Source of the DNA: Nitrospirota bacterium
GTDB taxonomy: Bacteria; Nitrospirota; Thermodesulfovibrionia; Thermodesulfovibrionales; Magnetobacteriaceae
NCBI GenBank assembly: GCA_015233485.1
Contig: JADFXO010000050.1
Coordinates: 1 to 17,491 of the forward strand
Direction of reading: 5' to 3'
DNA length: 17,491 nucleotides
Positions 6,099 through 13,480 of this stretch are shown piece by piece. The notes under the pieces are model-generated. The model was not told the DNA's origin, did not search any database, and worked only from the letters and a program-made list of their open reading frames with translations. The translations under genes and the position numbers were made by a program. The number at the start of each line of letters is the position of its first letter. Within the stretch, counting starts at the first letter, position 1.

Positions 6099-7559
6099 AT
6101 GAGACTTTTAATAATATCATGTTGTACGCCACCAGTAAGAGGTGATGCTCTTTTTCTTGAGAACAAGTATTTCATGGAGAGTGTTCTTAAAAATGTGCCG
6201 AATGCCTTTTTTGATATAGTTCTTCCTGAAAAAGACGATGTGTTCGGTGATTACAAAACCGACGACATCGAAGCTCTTGGCCGAGTAAGGATTCACTATG
6301 CCCCCTTTTTGAGAGGTAATATTGACGAAGTGGTGATGCTGACAAGGGAGCTTCATAAAATAGTTAATGTTCTGAAGACGGATTTTTATTTTGATGCAAT
6401 TCTTAATATGAAAGAAGCTGTTTTCGCCCCGATTTTGAGAAAGATAGTCAAACCCAAGTACCAAAAGCAGACATTTGAAATTCCGATTTTTAATTATACT
6501 GGTGCCCAAAGAAGTAGTGAAACGAAGAGGGAATCCGCTTTTGGTTTTTATGGTGAAGACGAGGTCGCGGCTGATGTTGTTGGTGCGTTGTTCGATTACA
6601 GTATAGTTATGACCGAAAACGAGAGGAAGATACTGATTAAAAATGCAATGAGGTATCTTGCCCCGAGTATGGTTCAAAAGATCAGAGATAGATCGTTTGC
6701 CTGTGTTATGGGTGGTGTCAACATCCAAAAACTTGATGGTGTTTATAATGAGAGGTTAAAGCTACGAAGAGAACCACCTTGTTTATTTTTTGGGGCAAGA
6801 TGGGTTTCTGGAAAAGGTGTAGCGACATTTTTGGATATAGCTGATAAGATTTATAAAACAGGAACCAACTTGAATGTTATAATGACTTGCGCCGCAAGTC
6901 AGACGCAAGCTGCTCTTGATAGTATGAGAGAAAAATGCGGAATAGTTGATTTGAGAACAGGAGTTATGAAGGAAAAATTTCTCGAAATGATGCTTGAAGG
7001 AGATGTTTTTATTTGTGATTCAACGTCCGAAGGTTTTGGGCTTGCTTGGGTTGAAATGCAGTATTCTGGTATCTGTGGTGTTTACAGAGACAGAGATTAT
7101 GTCAAGGGGTACATAGTTCCATCGTGGTATCCGTATGTTTGCAAAAGCGATGCTGAAATGTTTTCTGTGACAAAGTATTTGATTGAGAACAGAAAATCAG
7201 ATGAAGTCAGAAATGTAGTTGAAAGAACAAGAGTATGGATAGCCGATAGGTATGAAAACGATGTTACCCACATGAAAATGTGGAATTTCATAAAGTTGGA
7301 GACTGAGAAGTTTCATCGGGAAAAATTCGTAAGCGGGTCTATTGCAGACCTTGCGGACAAGGCTCTTTGTGCCTGTGATATGAAGAGAATTCCGATAAGT
7401 ACTATGTACGAGAGGATGAAAGATGTGGGTAAGTCTCACCGTGATTTTGGGAAAAGGGGAGATATTATCTCCCCAAATTTTGTAAGAAGAGCTGCACTAA
7501 GTAGGGGGTGGGTTGATTTATGTGATGGCCCTGAGCCAGTTTTTGAAAAGAGTGAATGA
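6099..7559 (+). CDS. Glycosyltransferase, GT-B-like, with conserved tail
   Basis: A 486-aa predicted glycosyltransferase. The N-terminus MRLLIISCCTPP is the first Rossmann strand of a GT-B fold. The C-terminal donor domain starts near 227 (PCLFFGARWVSGKGVATFLDIADK, the 'GR...KG...L' element) and contains STSEGFGLAWVEMQYSG (308-324), the usual E-x-x-x-x-x-x-x-E nucleotide-sugar-binding loop of GT4-type enzymes (E311, E319). It is a paralogue of the gene at 10445: both share RYxxPxMV, the G-x-x-I-x-x-LD-x-V linker, and a donor region ending in RDxVxGxxxxxxYPxV. Both also end in a tail of the form G-[WY]-V-D-x-C-D-x-PEPVF (here 470-482). The SD GGGGAG stands five bases before ATG. Its stop overlaps the next start (ATGATGA). 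Sugar and acceptor are unknown. Confidence 0.8.
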   Translation: MRLLIISCCTPPVRGDALFLENKYFMESVLKNVPNAFFDIVLPEKDDVFGDYKTDDIEALGRVRIHYAPFLRGNIDEVVMLTRELHKIVNVLKTDFYFDAILNMKEAVFAPILRKIVKPKYQKQTFEIPIFNYTGAQRSSETKRESAFGFYGEDEVAADVVGALFDYSIVMTENERKILIKNAMRYLAPSMVQKIRDRSFACVMGGVNIQKLDGVYNERLKLRREPPCLFFGARWVSGKGVATFLDIADKIYKTGTNLNVIMTCAASQTQAALDSMREKCGIVDLRTGVMKEKFLEMMLEGDVFICDSTSEGFGLAWVEMQYSGICGVYRDRDYVKGYIVPSWYPYVCKSDAEMFSVTKYLIENRKSDEVRNVVERTRVWIADRYENDVTHMKMWNFIKLETEKFHREKFVSGSIADLADKALCACDMKRIPISTMYERMKDVGKSHRDFGKRGDIISPNFVRRAALSRGWVDLCDGPEPVFEKSE

Positions 7560-8227
7560 TGAAAAACGTATTGCCGAAAATTATAGAGGTGAAAACTATT
7601 GTTGGAGTGAAACCAGTTACATTACGTGTTTATGATGATATGATAGGGAAAATAATTGTGTCCGGCAGAATGTGGGAAAGTGGTTTTCTAAAGGAAAGCC
7701 TAAAGTATATGCGAAAGGGAAAGAAAACTGTTGTTTTTGACTGTGGTGCCAACATTGGTAATCACTCGATTTTTTGGGCGAGATTTGTGAAAAAGGTTGT
7801 TTCGGTTGAAGCGCTTCCAGATACGTTCGGTATTTTGAAGTTTAATTTGGAAAAGAATTTTAACAACGCTTTTGCGGTTCATGGGGTATTGTCTGATAAG
7901 TCTGGCGATAATTTCAGGCCAGAGTATAATTCGGGAAATATGATGGGATGTTATTTTGAGCCTGACAAAGATGGCCCGATAAAGTCGATTACCCTGAATG
8001 AAATAATGGTTGATGGCGGAGATTTTGTAAAAATTGATGTTGAAGGAGACGAAATAAAAGTACTTATGGGTGGTGATATTGTTCTTCCGAAATTCAAGCC
8101 GTTTCTTGCTATTGAGATACACAGAGTGGGCGACAGGGAAAAACTGCTTGATATTTTAAAGAGATACGGATATGACCCAAGTGATTTTGTTATAAAGGGT
8201 CACGGAAGCGAGAAATGGAGAGAATGA
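7556..8227 (+). CDS. FkbM-family SAM-dependent methyltransferase
   Basis: A 223-aa class I methyltransferase. FDCGANIGNHS (61-71) is SAM-binding motif I, VEALP (84-88) the acidic end of strand 2 (E85), and VKIDVEGDEIKVLMGG (158-173) the FkbM hallmark 'KIDVEGxExxVLxG'. FkbM proteins mostly O-methylate sugars or sugar-derived groups in polyketides, O-antigens and glycans; here the neighbours (two glycosyltransferases, an epimerase) point to methylation of a sugar hydroxyl. The start overlaps the upstream stop as ATGATGA, leaving either of two adjacent ATGs (7556 or 7559) possible. Its own stop overlaps the next gene in the same way, so the three genes are translationally coupled. Length is normal for a minimal FkbM enzyme, and no key residue is missing. 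Confidence 0.88.
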   Translation: MMKNVLPKIIEVKTIVGVKPVTLRVYDDMIGKIIVSGRMWESGFLKESLKYMRKGKKTVVFDCGANIGNHSIFWARFVKKVVSVEALPDTFGILKFNLEKNFNNAFAVHGVLSDKSGDNFRPEYNSGNMMGCYFEPDKDGPIKSITLNEIMVDGGDFVKIDVEGDEIKVLMGGDIVLPKFKPFLAIEIHRVGDREKLLDILKRYGYDPSDFVIKGHGSEKWRE

Positions 8228-9180
8228 TGAGGGCACTTGTTACTGGAGGGGCTGGGTTTATAGGTTCTAATCTTGTTAAGAGGTTAGGTAATCGCGGGTA
8301 TCATGTTACCGTGATAGACAACCTTAAAAATTCATTGCCTGAACAGGCAAAGAAGGCGTTAAATGGCGATTTGTGTGATGTTTTTGGAGTGGAAGACATT
8401 AGGGATATTCGATCTATAAAAAAATATTTTAAAGATGTAGATTTTGTTTTTCATTTGGCTGCAAATGCCGATGTTCCGAGTTCAGTAAGTGATCCTGAAT
8501 ACGATTTTACCACGAATGTTATAGGGACAAAAAACGTGTTAGAATGCGTATTAGAGTTTGGGTGCAAACGAGTTCTTTTTTCGTCTTCAGCGGCTGTTTA
8601 TGGAGGGGTAAAAGAGACAGTTGATGAAAATGCGATACTTGCGCCAATTTCTCCGTATGGAGCAAGTAAGGCTTGTGGCGAGATGATGGCACAAGCGTAT
8701 AAAAATGCGTATGGTTTACCAGTGTCAATAGTAAGAATTTTCAATAGCTATGGCCCTCACCAGAGGCACTATGTTATGGTGGATTTATTTAAAAAAATAG
8801 TTGAGGCAAAAGGTGGGATGATCGAGGTTCTTGGAAACCCTGATATAGTGAGATGCTATTGCTTTGTTTCTGATACCATAAAGGCATTTGAGGAGATTGT
8901 TCTTTGCCCATCTGCCGAGGGAGAGGTGTTTAACATAGCTGGTTCAAAAAACACAAAGATCAGTGAGCTTGTCGATATTCTTTCGGCTTCGGTTTCAAGG
9001 TATTTCAAGGCTCCATTGGAGGCAAAATATACAGGAGTAAGTTGGAAGGGTGATCTGAATTTTTTGTCTGGGAATATAGAAAAAATAAAAAGAGTTGTTG
9101 GGTGGGAGCCAAGCGTTGATCTCAAAACAGGAGTTGATATGCTTGTAGACGATCTTTATTCGAGAATTGATTGCAAGTGA
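8227..9180 (+). CDS. NAD-dependent sugar epimerase/dehydratase (extended SDR)
   Basis: A 317-aa extended short-chain dehydrogenase. Visible: TGGAGFIGS (6-14, the G-x-x-G-x-x-G NAD-binding loop), D31 at the end of strand 2, HLAANADV (77-83), SSSAAVYG (119-126) with the catalytic Ser/Thr region, Y144-G-A-S-K148 and the substrate-loop NSYGPHQR (173-180). This is the family of UDP-glucose 4-epimerase and dTDP-glucose 4,6-dehydratase. The sequence cannot decide between epimerase and dehydratase, but there is no strict T-D-E triad typical of RmlB at the active site, which favours an epimerase-like enzyme. An earlier in-frame ATG at 8215 exists; the SD-like GGAG (8217-8220) and the family N-terminus select ATG 8227 (or 8224). 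It probably makes the nucleotide sugar used by the flanking transferases. Confidence 0.9.
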   Translation: MRALVTGGAGFIGSNLVKRLGNRGYHVTVIDNLKNSLPEQAKKALNGDLCDVFGVEDIRDIRSIKKYFKDVDFVFHLAANADVPSSVSDPEYDFTTNVIGTKNVLECVLEFGCKRVLFSSSAAVYGGVKETVDENAILAPISPYGASKACGEMMAQAYKNAYGLPVSIVRIFNSYGPHQRHYVMVDLFKKIVEAKGGMIEVLGNPDIVRCYCFVSDTIKAFEEIVLCPSAEGEVFNIAGSKNTKISELVDILSASVSRYFKAPLEAKYTGVSWKGDLNFLSGNIEKIKRVVGWEPSVDLKTGVDMLVDDLYSRIDCK

Positions 9181-9196
9181 TTGTACAGAGGTTAGT

Positions 9197-10441
9197 ATGG
9201 TGGTTCTTGTAAATGCCCCGATGTTTCGACTTTGCGGAAGTCACAATGATAGAGCGCCATTGTCACTTTGTTACATGAGTCGATATTTGAAAAAAGCTGG
9301 AATAGATCACACGGTTTTGAATGCCGATGCTACACGAACCAAAACATACTGGAAATGGGAGAGGTTGTACGAAAATTTCCAAATGTTCAAAGATGCTGTT
9401 GATGGGAATTCCTCTTTGTACTATGAGCTTGCTGAACAGATAGTAGACCTAAAGCCAGATACTGTTATTGTTGGTAGTGGAGACATCATTTTGTCATACG
9501 TATGTCTTGGGAACCCATATTCCGGAGCAAATTTGGCAAGTGTTTTAAAAAAAGCCGGGATTAAAAGAGTTCTTGGTTTCGGGCAGTATGTGACAATGTG
9601 GGAAAAGTGGAAAAGCTACAAAGGGTATGATGGAATTTTAATAAACGGCCCTTCGGAAAAAATAGTGGACGTAGTTTGTGGAGACAACAAAGGAGTAATT
9701 GATCTTGGCCGATTTGAGCCGAATGTAATTCCTAATTTCGATGATTTGGTTCCAAGTAACCAGACGAGCGATGTCGTGATTTCTTCTGTTGGGTGTAAAT
9801 TCAGATGCGAGTTTTGTCTTGCGAGAAAGCTGATGCCCGATATGAAATTTGCTAATGTGGACTTGTTTCTTGATGATGTTGAATCAAGGAATAAGAAAAA
9901 GATTTTTATAGGAGACACAATATTTACTATTGATAAAAATAGACTTATGGAAATATGCAGGAGAAAAGAAGAAAGAAAAATGAATTTTGAATTTGTGTGT
10001 GAGAGCAGAGTTGATACTCTCACTGACGAGGTATGTGTAACGCTTAAAAAAATGGGATGTGTTGCTGTTAAGATAGGAGTTGAGTCAGTCTCACAGGTTG
10101 CGCTTGAAGGAATGGGAAAGAAAACAGATAGAGAAAAATGTAACACGGCTGTTGTGTTGCTCAAAAAGCATGGTATAGGTATCATTGTATACGCTATGCT
10201 TGGTGGCCCCGGATGCACGAACGAAACAGTTGAGGAGACGTACAATTGGATTAAAAGCATAGAGCCAGACTGGGTAGTCGTAAGTGTGTGGTCTGATGAT
10301 TTAGGGTCAGACCCGAAGTATGATGCACATTTTAATCCTACAGGATTGAAAAAGTGGGATGTTGACGAAAGCTGGTTTTTTAAAATGCTGGAATTGAGAA
10401 AAAATAGCGATGTTTCCAAAGTTTCCAACCTAATAGGATAG
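9197..10441 (+). CDS. Radical SAM protein with B12-binding-like N-terminal domain
   Basis: A 414-aa protein. C200-x3-C204-x2-C207 (in SSVGCKFRCEFC) is the radical-SAM 4Fe-4S motif; the core follows with KIFIGDT (strand 2), EFVCESRVD (strand 3), VAVKIGVESVS (strand 4) and MLGGPGCTNETVEETY (strand 5), as in the B12-binding radical-SAM class. The N-terminal ~190 residues (MVVLVNAPMFR..., APLSLCYMSRYLKKAG, VIVGSGD) have the layout of the cobalamin-binding Rossmann domain, but no D-x-H-x-x-G motif is seen, so cobalamin may bind without a His ligand or not at all. ATG 9197 is chosen because AGAGG lies five bases upstream; the frame is open to a TTG inside the upstream gene. In this operon it could perform a C-methylation or other radical rearrangement on a sugar; the reaction is unknown. 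Confidence 0.85.
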   Translation: MVVLVNAPMFRLCGSHNDRAPLSLCYMSRYLKKAGIDHTVLNADATRTKTYWKWERLYENFQMFKDAVDGNSSLYYELAEQIVDLKPDTVIVGSGDIILSYVCLGNPYSGANLASVLKKAGIKRVLGFGQYVTMWEKWKSYKGYDGILINGPSEKIVDVVCGDNKGVIDLGRFEPNVIPNFDDLVPSNQTSDVVISSVGCKFRCEFCLARKLMPDMKFANVDLFLDDVESRNKKKIFIGDTIFTIDKNRLMEICRRKEERKMNFEFVCESRVDTLTDEVCVTLKKMGCVAVKIGVESVSQVALEGMGKKTDREKCNTAVVLLKKHGIGIIVYAMLGGPGCTNETVEETYNWIKSIEPDWVVVSVWSDDLGSDPKYDAHFNPTGLKKWDVDESWFFKMLELRKNSDVSKVSNLIG

Positions 10442-10444
10442 AAC

Positions 10445-11872
10445 ATGAGATTTTTGATTGTTCCGTTAATGGGCGCTTCTGGTTCAAGTATAAACAGTGA
10501 GAGCGATTTTCTTGTTTATCGACATCTCATAGATGCCTTTGCCGATATAGGGGCCAATGCTTATTTCTATTTTCTGCTTCCTGAAAAAGCAAAAAAGCAT
10601 GTAACTGACGCAGAGATGAGGCACTCGAATTTTGAGTATCTTTTCGATGATATATGGTCTGGGATGTCTTTCTACGATCAAGTTTCGCTTCCGAGTAAGG
10701 TGGTTGATTTATTTCATCCTGTGTATGGGACAAGGCCAATCGACATGATAATTACGTCAAGGTCGCATAGTGCTATGTATATGAGACGATTATTTATGGA
10801 TAGGTCTGGAGTGGAAATTCCTGTCGGTATTATTGAGCCAAAAGTAAGCTCCGTTATTTCTTCTCTGAATCACAATGAAACATTTTTTATTGATATGATG
10901 TCGAGGGTAAGCGGTTATTGTACTTCTTTAAATTTGTTTTCAACTGAAGTGGAAAAGGCAGAGGCGATCAGAGCGTGCGCGAGATACGCAAGTCCTGCAA
11001 TGGTGAAGCAGATGTCTGCTAATAGTGTTATAATGCCTCTCGGTTTGAGAATAGGCGAGTTGGATTCTGTTATTTCTTCTACACCAAAGAAGGAAAAGTT
11101 TACGTTATTCTGGGGTGGTAGAATGAATGCTAACAAAAGGTACGATGATGTTATCAGGTTAATGGATAAGTTTTATGCTTTCGGGAGAAATGTCGAGATT
11201 CTTGTAAATTCCACTTTGAGCGAGACGGGAAAGTTTGGTGAGCTGAAGAAAAAGTGTTTTGTCAAGGGAACTGGTGGTAATTTGTCGAGGGAAGAATACT
11301 TGAAAACCATTGCTTCTTGCCATATAGGTCTTTGTATGTCGAATGTAGAGGGATGCCCAGTTGGTTTTATTGAACAGGTTTACTGTGGTATAGTACTCAT
11401 TTTACCGAAAAGAGATTGGGTGCGAGGTGTGTTCGGAACTGAATATCCATTTGTGTATGATACCGAGGATGAGGCTTATATACTCATGCGATATATTTAC
11501 GAGAATTACGAGGAAGCCAAAAAAAAGATGGTGCCAGTTCTCGAAATGATTAGAACCAAGTATTTCGTCGTTAATAGCGTTAGAATTCTTATTAGTGAGA
11601 CGCAGAAATACATAAAACAGTTTAACGATAAATGTGAAACGTTGTTTTATAAAGGGTGGAGAACACTGACTGACGAAATTTTGATAGAGAAGGAAATGAG
11701 CTTTAGTCAGATAGTTGCTCGTATCAAGGAGAAAGCTGAAATGCCAGCACAGGTTTGTCATCAGACGCAAATGTGTACATATCTGACACAGAGGGATTTG
11801 TATAAGTATATTATTGAAAAGGGGTACGTTGATAAGTGTGATAGTCCAGAGCCTGTTTTTGTAAAATCATAA
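10445..11872 (+). CDS. Second, paralogous glycosyltransferase
   Basis: A 475-aa GT-B-like protein, paralogous to the gene at 6099. Shared elements include an MR-[FL]-LI start, LLPEK near 44-48, RYASPAMV (180-187), LRIGELDSV (201-209), KFTLFWGGRMNANKR (218-232, the phosphate-loop region), and SNVEGCPVGFIEQVYCG (299-315), where the EGFG-type loop reads EGCP with a later E310. RDWVRGVFGTEYPFVYD (323-339) follows. The C-terminal tail GYVDKCDSPEPVFVKS (460-475) matches the tail of the first enzyme almost residue for residue. The gene starts four bases after the radical-SAM stop, with a weak AGGA as SD, and closes the glycan operon. The divergence in the donor loop suggests a different sugar donor or acceptor from the first transferase. 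Fold assignment good, specificity unknown. Confidence 0.78.
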   Translation: MRFLIVPLMGASGSSINSESDFLVYRHLIDAFADIGANAYFYFLLPEKAKKHVTDAEMRHSNFEYLFDDIWSGMSFYDQVSLPSKVVDLFHPVYGTRPIDMIITSRSHSAMYMRRLFMDRSGVEIPVGIIEPKVSSVISSLNHNETFFIDMMSRVSGYCTSLNLFSTEVEKAEAIRACARYASPAMVKQMSANSVIMPLGLRIGELDSVISSTPKKEKFTLFWGGRMNANKRYDDVIRLMDKFYAFGRNVEILVNSTLSETGKFGELKKKCFVKGTGGNLSREEYLKTIASCHIGLCMSNVEGCPVGFIEQVYCGIVLILPKRDWVRGVFGTEYPFVYDTEDEAYILMRYIYENYEEAKKKMVPVLEMIRTKYFVVNSVRILISETQKYIKQFNDKCETLFYKGWRTLTDEILIEKEMSFSQIVARIKEKAEMPAQVCHQTQMCTYLTQRDLYKYIIEKGYVDKCDSPEPVFVKS

Positions 11873-11886
11873 ACTTTGGAGGCAAA

Positions 11887-12711
11887 ATGAGTGAAGGAAT
11901 AGTACCAACTGGTAAAGAATTCAGAAGGATAGCGATTGACAAGCTTGTTCCTAACGATTGGAACGTGAATAAAATGAGTGACGAGGAGTTTAATCGTCTT
12001 ACGGCAGAAATACAGGAAGTAGGGTTTATTACTCCGCTTGAGGTTGTACCGTTGGAGGGTGGCGAGGAAAAATACGAGATCGTAGGAGGGCATCACAGGT
12101 GGCAAGCGTGTAAAATACTTGGGTATACTGAGCTTGATTGTACTGTTTTGACTGATAAAAAGTGGGAAGACAAGGATTTAAGAAAATTTGTTTCTGTCCG
12201 TTTAAATGTCATCCACGGAAAAATAGATTCGGAAAAATTCATTAAGTTGTACGAGGAGATGGAGAAGAAATATGGTGCCGACTCCCTGAAAAACTTGATG
12301 GGGTTTACTGATGATGCAGCGTGGAACAAACTTACGGCTGGGGTAAGAGAGGCTCTTGAAAGCACTGGTTTGCCAAAGGGGGCAATTGATAAATTTGAGG
12401 AATCCATCAAGGAGATTAAAACAGTGGATGGGTTGAGTACCGTGTTAAATAAGATTTTTACGGAACATGGCGACACCTTAAGGTATAATTTTATTTCATT
12501 TAGTTTTGGATCAAAGAGTGGTATATTTATTATGTGTGAGGAGAACGCTGTTTATACAAGCGTTGAGGAGCTTGTCAAAACCGCAAAAGATAAAAGTGTC
12601 CGGGCAGATACCGCCGTTGGTAAATTTCTAAAGAACTGGAAGGATGCTGGCATTGACGACTTGAAGCCGAATGTTGTGGAAGACCCAGAACCAACCGGAG
12701 CTGAATACTAA
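11887..12711 (+). CDS. ParB N-terminal (ParB/Srx) domain protein
   Basis: A 274-aa protein with a ParB/sulfiredoxin-type domain at about 12-90: FRRIAIDKLVPNDWNVN (the box-I entry strand and loop), FNRLTAEIQEVGFITPLEV, and YEIVGGHHRWQACKILGYTEL (63-83). The motif GGHHRWQA replaces the G-E-R-R-x-R-A of chromosomal ParB; this is the nucleotide-binding and catalytic loop (CTPase/nuclease family). Downstream residues 95-170 are helical, the rest is not assigned. The SD is GGAGG five bases before ATG. Stand-alone ParB-domain proteins are common next to phage terminase genes and may help DNA recognition or packaging; that role is inferred from position. Its stop and the next start overlap as TAATG. 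Confidence 0.85.
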   Translation: MSEGIVPTGKEFRRIAIDKLVPNDWNVNKMSDEEFNRLTAEIQEVGFITPLEVVPLEGGEEKYEIVGGHHRWQACKILGYTELDCTVLTDKKWEDKDLRKFVSVRLNVIHGKIDSEKFIKLYEEMEKKYGADSLKNLMGFTDDAAWNKLTAGVREALESTGLPKGAIDKFEESIKEIKTVDGLSTVLNKIFTEHGDTLRYNFISFSFGSKSGIFIMCEENAVYTSVEELVKTAKDKSVRADTAVGKFLKNWKDAGIDDLKPNVVEDPEPTGAEY

Positions 12712-13475
12712 TGTCACTTGGTGATGTAATAAGCATTAGACGAGAAGCGCTCGAAGCATCAAAAGAGTCAATAGAAGGAGATACTGGTCGAGCGCCGTCA
12801 GTTGGCCCTGACCGGTACGAGGAACTCCGAAACCTTGATTGTTTTGAAATGGTAATGAGCCGTCTTTTGCATGGCCACTCTCCAGCCGATATCGCAAGAT
12901 TCATAATATATGAGGCGAAGGAGTTTGACAAGCTTACTCGAATAAGTACCGAGGCAAGCCTGTGTGACTTATTGTATGATTTTAGAAAAACCATTAAAAC
13001 GTCAGAGCTTATAGAAAAAACGATACCTGAAGCGGTAAGGGAAGCAAAGGAAAAACTTGCAAAGGGTGTAAACGAGCTTGAAGAATTAAATTATCTGTAT
13101 TTGCTTCAGAAAGACAGGATAGAAATTGACTATTCGACAGAAAGAAAAATTCGTAAGTTGTTTAAAACGACTGGTAATGAAATAGCTATAGCGATGGGTA
13201 TTCTGAAGATCATGTCCGGAATAAAGCAAGACCTTGGCCTTATGAAACGTAGTCTTGGGACTATGGAAATTGACCACACCTTGCGTGCAGAATTGCCTTA
13301 TAAGAGCAAAGCGATTGAAGAAGTAATACGCGATCCTGTTTCCAGAGCAAAGGTTATCGGTATTATGCATCGTTTGCTTTCCAGAAAAGACATTGCCGGG
13401 GAAATCGTAGACGACATGAGGGGTATTGAGGATGTTCGAGAGGCAGTTGTTGTCGAATCGAAAAAGGCGGAATAG
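12711..13475 (+). CDS. Candidate terminase small subunit
   Basis: A 254-aa protein placed directly before TerL, the usual place of the small terminase subunit, which recognises phage DNA and starts packaging. Residues about 43-95 (FEMVMSRLLHGHSPADIARFII...) could form a helix-turn-helix: 'G-x-S-x-x-x-I-A-x-x-I' is a typical turn and recognition helix. Residues 100-150 are rich in Glu/Lys with heptad-like spacing (EAVREAKEKLAKGVNELEEL), consistent with an oligomerising coiled coil, followed by KIMSGIKQDLGLMKRSLG. The family itself is not recognised, so the assignment rests on position and this layout. The start overlaps the ParB-gene stop (TAATG) with no own SD, which indicates translational coupling. 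It could instead be an unrelated DNA-binding accessory protein. Confidence 0.55.
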   Translation: MSLGDVISIRREALEASKESIEGDTGRAPSVGPDRYEELRNLDCFEMVMSRLLHGHSPADIARFIIYEAKEFDKLTRISTEASLCDLLYDFRKTIKTSELIEKTIPEAVREAKEKLAKGVNELEELNYLYLLQKDRIEIDYSTERKIRKLFKTTGNEIAIAMGILKIMSGIKQDLGLMKRSLGTMEIDHTLRAELPYKSKAIEEVIRDPVSRAKVIGIMHRLLSRKDIAGEIVDDMRGIEDVREAVVVESKKAE

Positions 13476-13480
13476 TACAA

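Noticed and set aside
6117..6728. 203-codon open frame on the minus strand
   Set aside because: It is antisense to the first glycosyltransferase, with no motif and no ribosome site.
9616..10446. 276-codon open frame on the minus strand
   Set aside because: It lies wholly inside the radical-SAM gene, which has clear motifs in the + frame. The antisense product is Ser/Thr/Leu-rich without any domain, and no SD or promoter serves it.
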